From Paramacrobiotus metropolitanus (lineage: Eukaryota; Tardigrada; Eutardigrada; Parachela; Macrobiotidae), in assembly GCF_019649055.1 (NCBI RefSeq), contig NW_026570240.1, positions 1,302,001-1,366,000 on the forward strand: 64,000 nt of DNA. Reading direction: 5' to 3'. The translations under genes and the position numbers were made by a program. Numbering within the stretch: the first letter of the stretch is position 1; each line of letters starts with the position of its first letter. The notes under the pieces are model-generated. The model ran no database searches. It saw only the letters and a list, made by a program, of their open reading frames with translations, and was not told where the DNA came from. Shown one piece after another: positions 42,404 to 54,346 of the stretch.

Positions 42404-43518
42404 CATTATTCTAACAAAGTAACAAACTATCGCACAAACTGAAAATAATAGTACTACAATGTCCATAGCACATAAAATAATAGCACATTTATTTAAATTT
42501 TTAATCGAGTATTTATGCAACAATCCGTACTCGGCTGTGGATTTAGTGCAAATCTTTCACTTTTATAAGAAACTTGTTGAGGGTGTTGTATCGCAATCTG
42601 AATAACACCCCTTTAATACCGCGAAAAAAATTATCCTTTATTACAGTACTATACAATGCGCATTACTCGCACCGTGCTTTTAGAGTCTACGCCTCTACGG
42701 TAAGAATTTAAGACGGAATAAATACTTTTGATTAAAATATTGTTATCCATCATAGTCCATATTCCGTAAAAAATAAAGTACCACTCTAGTACTTAGTAGT
42801 ACTACTTACTGTTTCTGCAAGCTAGATTTGACCTTTTCCGGCTAGTTTTCAGAGAAAACCGAACTATACGAGTGAGAGTTCAGTTATATTACTTAGTACT
42901 TACTGTTGTACATAATATATAAGATCTTCAAGGATTCAGGAAATAATTTCGTATTATTTAATGGCAACGGTTGACTTTTGTGAATCTTTTCTCAGCATTC
43001 CATTCGAGGCAACACAGCTGCAGTAACTCACATTTTTTGTGCAATAAATTAAACGTTCAACCAAAAACTCCATACAAGTTCAACCAAGAATACCACAGCG
43101 CGGGTTTAAAACGAAAATACAAAAAGAAAACAAAATTGCTGTATTTGGATCGCAAAGCAGCAGAATGTTCGGAGATACAACTGATTCTTCGGTACGGCCG
43201 AAAAACCGGCCAAACAACCATTTTCCCGAGAAAACTTCAGTAAGTACACATACACCAATTTTACTTGTCCGTTTGTCTGAATACACACCGCTAAAAATTA
43301 CTCATGAGAAATAAACGAAATCGCCGCCAACTGTTCACAACCAAAAAGAGAAACAGGTGGAGCACAGTGTTAAAATTCTTGTTAAACAGAGAACTGTCTT
43401 GCTTCGGTTTGGAAATGGGCTTGTTTCTATATCATGTAAAACAGCTGGATGGAACAAGAACACGGATATGGAGAGGACTGGAGAATTGCACGATAGAAGC
43501 TTTTTGGTGAATTCCCAA
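42404..43518. other. Intergenic stretch between the convergent SSR4 and prothymosin-like genes
   Basis: AT-rich DNA with no recognisable gene. Open frames on both strands at about 42970-43670 overlap each other and show no family motif; they lie in the likely 3' UTR of the minus-strand gene. Confidence 0.5.
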
Positions 43519-45466
43519 TTATTCCTCATCTTCCTCTTCATCGTCGTCTTCAGGAACGTCATTTGTATCACTAGAAAACGACAATTTTTAAGATGACAAA
43601 CAGGGCACTGATCTGGTACTGCAACATAATGAACATTAAAAAAACATAACATAATAAAAAATTCCAACTGAAATGTACAAACTGCAAAATTGCACCGTAC
43701 TCTTCTTCATCGTCATCTTCTCCTTCAGGTTCCTCCTCTTCCGGTTCGTCTTCATCATCCTCTTCGTCCTCGTTTACATCCTCGTCCTCCTCTTCTTCAT
43801 AATCATCTCCGTTTTCTGTGCCTTTTTGAAGTTTTTTATTTTGCTCTTCTTTGCCGTTTGTCTAACAATGATAACCAAAATGCCATTTACTGAGAGTGTA
43901 CTCACTTTTCAAAATCAATTCAGTGCGCCTGCAGCCGGCATGACAAAGGCCTATGTTAATAATTTTGCGCTTTTGGTGATTTTTCGAAATTTTTACATGG
44001 TAAAGCGTACGTGTCAAACTCACAAAGTTTGTCCTCTCCAGTTTGCCATCTGGAGCAGTCAACAATCGATAGACGCCTTACACTGCACCGCCGGCAGTAA
44101 GTACATGTGACATTCTGAGACTACCACATCGAAATTTAACAGTAAAATCCACTACGCTTGTTGTTCTGATTTAAACAGTAATTTTTTTAACGATAAAAAT
44201 AATTTCAACAGTATGAATTTCGAAAGTTTCTAGATTAATATTATAGATCACAAAACGTCATCCGCGAGCCGTGTGCAAACGGCATGTTATAACCTAAGGA
44301 GGCGGAGCCGTGGAATAAACCCGAACTGGCTCAGCTCTATTCGCTTAAACACTATCCAATGCGCGGTATAATATGAGAAGAAGTCCCACCCTTCACGCTT
44401 TTCCTACCCAATCCCAGAGCGCACAAATAATACGGTGTTCCGTGTTCAGTTCACACCGCCCAGACTGATGTCTCATTCATGGCCGCTCAAAAACACCGTC
44501 AATGACAATTCGTTTTCCATGTTTCATTGGGTGAAAGCCGAGCGCAAATTTTAGGTTATTGGAAAATAGTTCAGTACTGATTATGAAGTTCTTTTTTAAA
44601 AAGGTAAACATATAATTATATCAAAATTTCCGTGAACGTTCAGGCTTGTGCAAATCCCACTGACATATGCAGTACAATAGGCGCACGTAAATGAATTACG
44701 GCGCCCATTCAGAAGAGATCTTATCGTATGCGTGCGGCTTCGGGACACGGCCGCAAAAGCCGGTCGTGGAACGTGGAAGCTGAAGTTGCCAAAACTTTTC
44801 ATCTTCAAATTTAACGGTAAAAGCTAAAAAAAACATAAAACTAATGGTACAAAACGATATTCATAATATTATTATATATAAAAATTATTATAAGAGGACC
44901 AGAGGTTTACAGTTATATTACACATTTACAGCAATATCATAATATGTCACGATATGTGCAAGGCTACACTGTACAGAGCACACTACAGTAACAATTTTTT
45001 CCGCACTCTATCTCAATCGCGTCTAACAAAACAGCGCACTGGCATCGTATCCCAGTAAAGCGGCAGTGTTAGGGCTCCACCCCCCATCCAATCAGCACTC
45101 TTCGAGTCTACATGACTACAATGGCAATTTACCGATATATCAACTTAGAAAGCCGCTAGCTTTTACCAACATCGAAGCCGCTCGCAGCCTCGTAATTCCT
45201 CTGACACGCGGAAATTTCACAATTCCCGAAATTCCTTCTTTTCTTATACGAAGCATCTTATCTTACGACTGATCCATAGAAACAAGTAAAAAGAAACCGA
45301 AGTATGTTTTTCCGGTCGTTCTTATTAGCGCAGCTCGCGGTGGAAAGTAAGGACTTACGGCACTTACCTCGGTGTCTGCTGACCGCTTCTCACCACGCTT
45401 TTCTTTTGTCTCTTTAACATCTTTGGAGTCCACATCGGGGGTAGGTACAGCATCCGCGGTACTCAT
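43519..45466 (-). CDS. Prothymosin-alpha-like acidic nuclear protein
   Basis: Prothymosins are small, disordered, extremely acidic nuclear proteins that bind histones and linker histone H1. Three exons fit in frame: 45466-45368 (33 codons), 43861-43701 and 43570-43519 (TAA), for about 103 residues. The start resembles vertebrate prothymosin alpha: short, Ser/Thr/Asp-rich, then SKDVKETKEKRGEKR. Exon 2 has a basic/polar stretch (NGKEEQNKKLQKGTENG) and then an almost pure Asp/Glu tract (DDYEEEEDEDVNEDEEDDED). Exon 3 is also acidic and ends DEE. The C-terminal nuclear signal of the vertebrate protein (KKQK) is not visible. The 1.5-kb first intron contains CCAAT-type sites, for example 45088-45096 (CCAATCAGC). 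An extra small exon inside that intron cannot be excluded. The name rests on composition and layout. Confidence 0.7.
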
Positions 45467-46460
45467 TTTGGGAAAAGGAATAAAAATCAACCGTTAAGGT
45501 CTGAAACGGCGTAAGTCGTCGGGCTTTGCTTGCAAGTAGTGTTGCAAGGTTTCAACTGCACAAGCAAGCAGAACACGAGTATGGTATGCGTTCGAAAGCC
45601 ACTATACAGTCTGCAAGAGTAAAGCAGCGTTATGCGGCGTGCACTTACCGTACTCAACGTAGTGTTCTATGAAGGGTATATGCGTAGTAAACCGTTGGTA
45701 CTACGAGCAATGTTCCACACAAATTCACTATAACCAGCTTTTCTTGCTTGAAATGTTCGATAGCCAAGCGGTGTTATTACGTGCTGCACTATATGGACCC
45801 GCTCAGTTGTTCGATAGTAGTCATATACTGGCGTTGTCAATCAATAATTATTTCTCTGGTTATTTATTTCATTCCTCATACAGCCAATCATGGTGCACAG
45901 TATCAAACACAGACGGCCCACCACCGGCTAGTTGCGGCGAGAGAAATTGCAAATTTTTACCGATGAATAATCGTACAACATTACAGGGAAATATAGTATG
46001 TACCATTGTTCACATCGTAAAAAGTACGGCTATGAGAAATAACAAAGCGTAACTTAAGAGTTGCTGTTTGTCCGTGCGTACAATAAAGAGAGCATTTTGC
46101 GATATTTGCTGTTAAATGATTGGTTAATGCTTTCGATGTAAGGCGTATTCGTCCTCGTACGAATACCTTGCTGTATACGGAGCATTCCCTGTAAGCTGCT
46201 GCTACAGCAAATAATATCCATAACGTTTACAAGGACACTGCAAAATACGGTGCATTTAATTTTTACTCAACGCGTGCTGGTCTCCTGATAGTCCGGACGG
46301 CTGCACATTTGCACAAACAAGTTTTTTGCCTTTTGCGCTATCTCCGAAGTGATATCTGGAATTTTAGAGAACCCCCGCGCCGCTTTGGGAGCAATTGGGA
46401 TAGTTTATTTCTGAAGTCTTTTTTCGGTGGATGCTGTTTGGTAATTGATCCACTATAAAA

Positions 46461-47749
46461 ATGGTAAGTATCGTACATTCGTGATTGATAACTTCAGTTT
46501 GCATTGAAACGACTTGTATTCTCAGGTGAATATCCCAAAGACCCGCAGAACATTCTGCAAGGGGAAGAAATGCAAGAAGCACACTTTACACAAAGTGACG
46601 CAGTATAAGAGAGGCAAGGAATCCGAGTACTCTCAAGGTAAGATTGAAGCGCACCATGTTATGTTTCTGAATGTTCGGGCGTTTACTTCTGTGAAACATT
46701 TCCTCTACGGTCGTAGACCTCTGAAGTTCCATGCAGTTGACTGCAATTATATGATGCTACGTCAAAATTCTTTTTTATTCAGATTCATTGTTTCTGGTCG
46801 TACTTGATTTCTCTGTGGCCTTATGGGTAGTGGCTACTAAAGTTTCAAATAACTTTTTCACGTTTTCCAATCATAATTCGTACATTATTAATGATTGTTT
46901 TAATCAAATTTGTCGTAGTCGGTGTGACGGTGTCAATTTGCAATTTTCATTTGACGTCGGCAGTAGGATTTTCTTTATTAGTCCGTTCATGTATTTAGTT
47001 CTGTTTGTACATAGATTGTGATTGCAGGCCGTCGCCGGTATAACCGCAAGCAGAGAGGTTATGGTGGTCAGACAAAACCCATTTTAAGGAAAAAGGTGCG
47101 TAGTTCTTGCGAAATTCCTGGCTTCGTCCGTTTTTTTTTGTGTAGCTGATTGGTGATTTTAACCGCAGTTAGTTCTAACTTCTAAGGCAAGTTCGGGTAT
47201 CTTTAGCACGAAAAATGTATGGAATTGTTTGTTGAGCGGTTATTGTTATCAGATTTTTAATTCCATTAATCATGATTAGTTGTTAGTCAGTGTTAGAGAA
47301 AAGTTGCTGCCTTGTTGGTAGCACTTTTTATGTGAAGGTTTGTTATTAATTATGTGGTATGAAACTGAATATATCTATCACCACAGGCAAAAACAACGAA
47401 GAAAATTGTCCTTAAAATGGAATGCAGCGAATGTAAAATGAGGAAGCAGTTGGCCATTAAACGTTGTAAGCATTTCGAATTGGGTGGCGACAAGAAAAGA
47501 AAGGTAAGCGTGACTACTTGGTTCATTGTATTTTTTTAATAGTACATTTTATGGATGGCACTCATGGCAGCAACTGCCTGGTATTAATTATAAGTAATTC
47601 GGTTTATTATAACGGAACTCTTTGCTGTTCTGTAAATTTTGTACATGCTTACTTTCCTAACTGTTATGCTGGTTCTGGCTTAAGTATTGCTACTTATCGT
47701 TAATTCTGAAACGAGGTTTATTTTGCAGGGACAAGTCATCCAGTTTTAA
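46461..47749 (+). CDS. RPL36A: 60S ribosomal protein eL42 (L36a/L44)
   Basis: This is a zinc-binding protein of the large ribosomal subunit near the E site. Five exons join in frame: 46461-46463, 46526-46637, 47028-47095, 47387-47503 and 47729-47749. They encode 106 residues, exactly the family length. The first coding exon is only the ATG, directly followed by GTAAGT. Sequence landmarks are [57 protein letters not shown] and the conserved end [18 protein letters not shown]. Zinc ligands are seen as Cys pairs near residues 12-17 and 72-75, though the spacing of the first pair (CKGKKC) is wider than in the human protein. An intact, probably essential gene. Confidence 0.97.
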
Positions 47750-47815
47750 TTTGTTGCCTCTCATTTGCGGATATTTTTTTGGTTGTCCTGGGTACCTGTT
47801 GTAGACAAATGAATT

Positions 47816-47821
47816 AATAAA
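47816..47821 (+). promoter_or_regulatory. Poly(A) signal AATAAA of eL42
   Basis: AATAAA lies 67 bases after the eL42 stop codon, a normal distance for a short ribosomal-protein 3' UTR. Confidence 0.7.
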
Positions 47822-48464
47822 ACTGCGCACGCCGGCTGTCTTGCATTTCATGTTTTGGTGGTTGTCCGGTTTGAAATAGCATCCAGATTTCGCCTAAGCG
47901 CAGTTCGAAGCTCGTTCCAAACATTACTCACATCCTACGTAGTTCAAACGATGCTTTTGTTGAGGTTTGCGACAATGCCCGAAAGAGTTTGGATTTTAGG
48001 TAGTAAAAGACCCTCCTTGATCATATGTGTCAGAACGAGTTGAATGAAACTACAGTGCATCTCACATAAATCATAATTTGATTGATCTGATTTGTTTCGT
48101 GCAGCCGAGCCCGTAAGAGGGCACTCTCACATAACATTAAAAAAGAAAATAATTTCGAATGAGGCTTGTGTGTTTGGGATGAAAAGAATTAGTCATTTTT
48201 AACAATTAAAATTTTATTTCAATTTATCTGCAGGCGAGAGGCAGTGAGTCAAGGGACAATTCGAAGTGGTCAAATGAAAGAAGTTAGCAAAATTTGAACA
48301 TTTGTGTTAATTTCCTTACTAAAAAACAAAAAAAATACTAAAAACAAAAAACACGAGAAATATTATTAAAAGTAATTATTTTCAAGTTTTCATTTCAAAT
48401 TCTCCCCAAAAGTGTTTGAATTTCAATCCTAATTCAAACACAGGGAACAGCCGACAGGATACTA

Positions 48465-48611
48465 AGGCCTCGTCCCGAATTCAAAGCGAATCTCGTTGCG
48501 ATACAGCAACTCCACCTCGCGAGGTGGCTTCGTGGCCACTGCATACAGCCACCTCGTGCGGTTGAGCAGCCGTACCATAGCGAGATTCGCTTTGAATTCG
48601 GGACAAGGCCT
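48465..48611. mobile_element. 147-bp foldback element (MITE-like)
   Basis: The whole 147 bp is an imperfect palindrome. The outer 31 bases (48465-48495) pair with 48581-48611 with one mismatch. Pairing continues inward with scattered mismatches and no visible gap to near 48530, leaving a loop of about ten bases. A perfect inner palindrome, CCACCTCGCGAGGTGG, lies at about 48512-48527. The element is GC-richer than its surroundings and TA flanks both ends (48463-48464 and 48611-48612). This suits a non-autonomous foldback transposon with a TA target duplication. A structured RNA is the alternative. I noticed no second copy in the window. Confidence 0.65.
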
Positions 48612-49025
48612 AATTGTAAATGTGCTTCAGCGAATACGAGCCGCTTCTATGTGACGGATATGTTATTTCCAAACATGAGACTACGTTTTGATTTTTACTG
48701 TTTATGAAAGATTTTGTACGTGTCACAGTTAGCAGTTTCGTACTAAAGTGAAACTAACAAAAAATAAGTTCACAACAATGCACGGAGAGTGCTGATGGTT
48801 AAGTGCATTCTAAAAGAACCCGGGAAATACAGTACCAAAAAACCAAGTTTTACCGCATCTGAAACGGAGACAAACGTGTAAAAGCGAAACAAGAACAGCG
48901 ACTAATCGGACAACAGGCTCCCATTAATTCCGGAATGCCGCGAAGACGCATTCACAGACCCTGTTGATAGTACTAGTACTGTTCCATAGGAGATCCAATC
49001 CTGTACAGTTCGTTCACACCATGGC

Positions 49026-49322
49026 TTAATCTTCCATTTTCTCAGACCGCTCGCTTTTCTGTATTCCATGAATTAACGTGATGTTATCGCCTTTCAGAAG
49101 GATTCTTCCAATAGGTCTCTTTGTTTTTGATTTCAAATAGTATTCTTCGGCTTGATCCAGTACGAGGTTCATATACTCGTCGAACCCGATGATAACTCCT
49201 TCGATGCGCATCTTAGTGTTATCATACAGCCAAATCTGCACGCGCTCTTTCTGCTGAAGATATCTGAAGATGAGGTTGATGGGCTGCACCATCACCTTTT
49301 GCACTTTCATTGGTTTCGACAT
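49026..49322 (-). CDS. SNRPE: Small nuclear ribonucleoprotein E (SmE)
   Basis: SmE is one of the seven Sm ring proteins on spliceosomal snRNAs. The single coding exon gives 98 residues. The family N-terminus [18 protein letters not shown] is nearly invariant. The Sm1 motif follows as [27 protein letters not shown] split over residues 31-57, and Sm2 as [14 protein letters not shown] charged tail ([10 protein letters not shown]) extends the C-terminus a little beyond the human protein. A TTCTGTAG acceptor seven bases upstream of the ATG and a strong CAG|GTAAGT donor (exon ending at 49508) indicate a 5' UTR intron of about 178 bp. The gene is intact. Confidence 0.96.
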   Translation of the reverse strand: MSKPMKVQKVMVQPINLIFRYLQQKERVQIWLYDNTKMRIEGVIIGFDEYMNLVLDQAEEYYLKSKTKRPIGRILLKGDNITLIHGIQKSERSEKMED

Positions 49323-49638
49323 TGTGAACCTACAGAAGCACAGTCTTCGTTTGGTATAATTCTACAATATTTCGAATAATATGCAGCTCAAAATAAGTCC
49401 ATATTAATAACTACGAACCCGAGGACTCAGATCAGTCATTAGCGTTACGATTACGCACAGCTCTTTCCTTAAGCCACTCCAACGCTCTTTCTACAGATTT
49501 TACTTACCTGTTACTCAGTGTCCAAAAGCCTACTTATAAATTCCTCAAAAATATTTGACAATATGGTTAAAAAACAGTAAACGAACGGCAATAATAAATT
49601 TTAATATCAATAAGAAGGCCCTTGTATTAAATTTTAAC

Positions 49639-50248
49639 ATGCCGAGAGTGCCCGAGACTGATAAAAAACTGTATTGCAAGAAATTTATCACAAACGCGAC
49701 ATCCGCAGGTGGTCGCATGTGCGATTTAGAAAGCATATTTCGTGACGTCAGCGCGGAACTACAGAAACCGTACGCAGGCGGTAGGCTTCAGCAATGCAAT
49801 TTAATTTTTCATAAAAATCATAAACCGATGGCATTCAGATTCAAGCAAATGCTGCTCCCAGCTTGCTGTTAGTGTTAGTGTTCATTTATGATTGTGTGTC
49901 ATCCCTCTTTTTACTCATATCTTTATTGTTACAGCTCTGATTTTGATTAATAAGCCGATTATAAACATATAAGGCTTTGACATTGTTTGTACCCGGATTG
50001 TATGTTTGCTGTTAACCTTTGAAGGACCAAGGGCAGACCCGCGCCACGCAGAACTCACGGTTAGGAACTTATAAGGTCTTAGCGGTTAACCTTCTAACTT
50101 CTAAGGCGCTTAATTAAAAATGGATAGCTAGTAATTTTTGTTTGTTGGCCTTTCCGTTAAAATTGTAGGTCTGGATGCTCGCTTTTGGATTTGTGCCGCG
50201 CTTCGTACTTCAAAAAAGTGTAAGTTCTTGCCTGCTTGGCTATTGTAA
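49639..50248 (+). CDS. Candidate small two-exon gene divergent from SNRPE
   Basis: An ATG at 49639 opens a frame beginning MPRVPETDKKLYCKKFI. It would end at a GTAGGC donor (exon 49639-49780). A good TTGTAG acceptor opens 50169, which continues in phase as LDARFWICAALRTSKK and reaches TAA at 50248, for about 73 residues. Without splicing, the first frame runs to 49872 (78 residues). A perfect CRE-like TGACGTCA lies inside at 49743-49750. The start lies about 130 bases from the SNRPE 5' exon boundary, so a shared divergent promoter is possible. I recognise no family. Confidence 0.28.
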
Positions 50249-51008
50249 AGGAGAGGTCTCAGAAGTGAAATCAGAAATACAAGTATCTCCGGTCTGGTCA
50301 TTGTGCAGAATTTCTCCGGTTTTTGTGGACTGAGAATGTATGTTGGAAATGCTCTGGCTTCTTCCGTTACTCGGGATAGAAAAAATTCTGCATTTTAAAA
50401 ATTTGATTTGCTAGATCTCTTTATCATAAAGACTTTATGCTTGAAAATGCGGAAACTCTAAGAATACACTATACTATACAGTTGTGCTAATGGTAAGTAG
50501 ACAAGGATTAAGTACAGCTTATTTTCGATGTGCGTATTCAGCAGTTTTGTCGCAACCAGACCCATGCTGTATAGTGTACAGTAACCGACATGCAATTTAT
50601 GTACTTATTAGGTTTGTACAGCACTAAGGCGTAACATTATTTAATTAGCAATTTAAGTGTTGAAGTTGATTGCTGGGATAGCGCATCAAAGCTGAAATAA
50701 CTGGGAAGTCTGTTGGAGTAACGACTGTACCTTCAACGAAGTGAATTCATCGACGTTTTTTATAATAACTTACGTGTAATTTAGTCGACTTGTAATGTGC
50801 ATACATAAGAGTTTTGAACGTTAGTACTCGTAATAATAGTAACGATTAGCTTAATATAGATATATTTTGTCAGGATAAGTACACTGGTAGTCGTTTAGAA
50901 AGCTTAACGATTTTTCATGAAATGTTGTAATCCGTTGTTTTGCAGTATCGACTATTGTCAGCGCGAAGCTGTTCGAGTTTCCAGTTGGCGAACAATATTG
51001 TATCGAAA

Positions 51009-54000
51009 ATGGCAGAAGATGGAGATGCCGCTTCTTTCGTGCTTGATGAACATGCTATGAAGAAATTTTACGTGCCGCTGACTACTAAAGTGCCTTCTGC
51101 CGAATGCTCTAAAGCTTTCGAGCTATTGAGTGACAAAGAGAAACGGTACGAGAGATTGGAAATTGTCATGAATTTAGAGGTGGAGAGCGAAAATTTTGGA
51201 TAAATTCGCATTTGAATTTACCATAAATATTCGACACTTACATATTTGTACTGTACTTAATAAATTATATTTACCTTGTAATAATACCTTGATAATACTC
51301 TGTTATTTCTACATTGAGTCTGGTTTCGGTTTTCTTCATGGAAGGTTCTTGCCCATAATATTTTAACACAGGTTTACGGGTTTGTGGTAACTTCGTTTGC
51401 CATACCGAAAACTGGAGTAATGCGCTAGTGATGCTGTGAATGCAAATATATTTGCCATTAATATTAAACTTTCTCCATTACGCTTAAAATTTATGATGTT
51501 GCATTTGTTATTCGACGATTTCCAGTTATGTGCATTATTGGTCCAAAGCATCTTGGGTTGGTGGATTAATCACTTTTCTGCAAACCTCACCGGAGAGTCC
51601 AGCCATTTTCGTTCTGCTGCAAAACTTGTTTCGCCACAGTAAACTGGAGGAACTGGAAAAATTAGCCAAATCGGAATGTGGATTTTCTGACGATGATTGG
51701 TTGGCTTTAAAGTTTTATGCCGGTGGAGTGTATCACAACATGGGCAATTATGTGGGATTCGGCGACACGAAACTCGTTCCGGAAGTGGAGAAAGAAAAGC
51801 TGAAGAAGTTAGTGTTTGCCAGTGAGGCATCATCGAAGAAAAAGGAGATGATCGACTTTGTATGGAAACAGTGCGGTGATCCTATGTACGATTTGGAGAA
51901 TCCGCGAATTCGACAGCTAGGTTTGAAACCGGAGGGTATAACCACGTACTTCTCATGGAACTGTGACAAGCGAGACACTCGCCTTGTTAAGGACTTTTTG
52001 GAACATTACGGGATTGATGCGTACAATTCGCGAGTTTTTAAAACTCACCCGGAGGGCGGCTTACCGCGATATGAAATTCGCTTGGCCAGTGCGACTGAAG
52101 GTGGACATGTGGAAGTCGGACAGCTGAAAGCTAATGGGGAGCCCATCGAATACAAGAAAAACCAATATGTTATTACCACCGGTAAGCTGAGTAAGACTAC
52201 TGGGTAGGGAGGAGGTGTGTTGAGCAATTAGCTAATTATTTTCGATTACGATGCAAATTTAAATGCGCTTCGCTTTAAATCGCAAAATTTGCGCATTAGC
52301 AGTATTTTTTTCCACAGGTGACTACGCCCCGTTCATGAAAGAGATGAGCAGCTGTTTGAAAGATGCCGTAAAGCAAGCAGCTAACGACAATGAAAGGGTA
52401 AACAAATTACAACTATATATTTTTGCAACGTTGCAATAAATCCTTTGTGTAGGAGATGTTGGAAAACTACATCAAGAGCTTTGAGACTGGTTCTCTTAAT
52501 GCGCACAAGGACGGATCCCGTTTTTGGATAAAAAACAAACAACCTGTCGTGGAGGGGTACATCGGATTCATTGAAACATACCGGTGGGTGATTGAAATTT
52601 ATTGAACTTGTTCTGGCGATATCACCTTTAGGAATTCGATCCATTGCTTTTTGATTAAGTTGGACACTAAAACTTTATTTTACTTTTTTTTTTGCCTGTG
52701 GCAGCGATCCCAGTGGGCAGAGGGGTGAATTTGAAGGATTTGTGGCTGTTGTTGATAAAGCGAAGAGTGCGCGTCTGGTCAAACTTGTTGACGCAGCTGA
52801 ATCGATTATTTCTAAACTTCCGTGGCCGAAAGAGTATGAAAAGGATCAGTATCTTCGTCCTGATTACTCTGAGCTGACTGTCGTTAGTTTTGCCTCCAGT
52901 GGTGTCCCTATTGGTAAGCATTCTTGGCCTTTAAATGCACTATTTTCTGTTCGGGCGAAAAACAGCGCTTTGCTGTTTCTAGGAATAAACATTCCAAACT
53001 ACGACGAGATTCGGCAGAATGAAGGTTTGTTGTTGATGCTGGTAGATTCATCAACAAAAGCAGCAGCATTTCTTATTGCAAATAGGGTTCAAAAATGTCA
53101 GTTTGGGAAACATTATTGCGGCTGCTTTGAAATCCCGTCCGCCCCAATTTATTTCTGCTGCCGATCATGAATTGCTGACCAAACACGAAACTTTGGTCTT
53201 GGAGATTCAAGTGGCTTTACATGAATTGTTGGGACATGGTAGCGGCAAGCTTCTCCAACAGAACAAGGACGGAACATTCAATTTTCCTAAAGGGCTTGAA
53301 GATTACGAATCGGGATCGGAATGTGCATAGTTAGTACTACACTGGAATAGCTTTAAAATTAACTAATATTTTAAGTACTGTATTTGATTTACTGCTTCAT
53401 TGTAGCTACGAAGCTGGACAAACATACGACTCGGTATTTGGTGCATTGGCTTCCACCTACGAAGAATGCCGCGCTGAAACAATTGCCGTGTATTTGTGCT
53501 TGCTTCCGGAGGTGTTGGATGTTTGGCATATTGCCGAAAAAGATCGCGATGATATTATTTATTGCATTTGGCTTGCCATGGCAGTATCCGGAATTAAATC
53601 CTTGCCGTATTACATTCTGGAGCAAGAAGTGAGAATTATTGAAAATTTCTTGATTGACCTTTCCTAAATGTTAACAAAATAACAGAAATGGGGACAAGCT
53701 CATGCCCAAGGTCGTTTTGCTATTTTGCGTGTGATGGAAGAAGCCGAGGTGGTCAAGGTAGATATTGTGGATGGATCGGATGGAAAACCGGATTTGTTGG
53801 TTACTCTGAAGAGGGACCTCATTAAAACTAAGGGGAAAGATGCCATTGAAAAGTTCCTGTCGCGTCTGCAGGTGTGTGGATGATTGTTTCCACTTAATAA
53901 CAGGAGGAAATTTCATTTTATTGTCGAGTTTGTATGAAGAGATGTGGTTTACAGCTCTATAAATCTACCGCGCACTTTGAGGAGGCCTTTACAATGTATA

Positions 54001-54346
54001 CGGAGTATACTGCGGTCCTGAACATGCCACCGCTGTCTGAGACTTTTGTCAAGTGGCACGCGATTGCCGTGGACCGTCGAGTTCCAAGAAATTTGTAAGT
54101 TAAGAGTAAATGGAACTTTAGAAAAGTGTTAAGGTTGGTTGTAATCGGTTCATTTGTCATAGATTGGTTCAATCCAATACTTTTATCGACGATTCCCAAA
54201 ATGTAACGATCAAATCGTACCCGCCATCCATTGATGGTATGATCCAATCCTTCCAAGAGCGCTACGATCACCCGGAAATCTTGGAGGATGCCTTGCTGAA
54301 ATGTGCCGAACGGGACTCAGTTTACTTCACCGCAGCTGCCTTATAA
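51009..54346 (+). CDS. DPP3: Dipeptidyl peptidase 3
   Basis: This is a cytosolic zinc exopeptidase (M49) that removes dipeptides from the N-terminus of short peptides such as angiotensins and enkephalins. Eleven exons join in frame: 51009-51145, 51526-52181, 52318-52397, 52453-52583, 52705-52913, 52983-53024, 53086-53329, 53406-53628, 53686-53871, 53955-54094 and 54163-54346. They give 743 residues, against 737 in human. The M49 motifs are intact: [10 protein letters not shown] (zinc ligands and catalytic Glu in HExxxGH) and EECRAE (third ligand). Other landmarks are [73 protein letters not shown] and [16 protein letters not shown]. Several introns are very short (55-70 bp). An acceptor at 50945 suggests a 5' UTR exon boundary just upstream of the chosen Met. 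Expected to be active. Confidence 0.97.

Noticed and set aside
43701-43861. Trinucleotide-like TCTTCATCG tract considered as a microsatellite.
   Set aside because: It is the coding sequence of the acidic tract, bounded by splice sites and with mixed codons.
43673-44110. Plus-strand frame rich in Phe, Leu and Val, looking like a membrane protein.
   Set aside because: It is the antisense reading of the acidic Asp/Glu tract of the prothymosin-like gene.
48238-48291. Seventeen-codon segment after a TTATCTGCAG acceptor, considered as a terminal exon.
   Set aside because: It is too short to judge, with no upstream exon of matching phase and no family resemblance.
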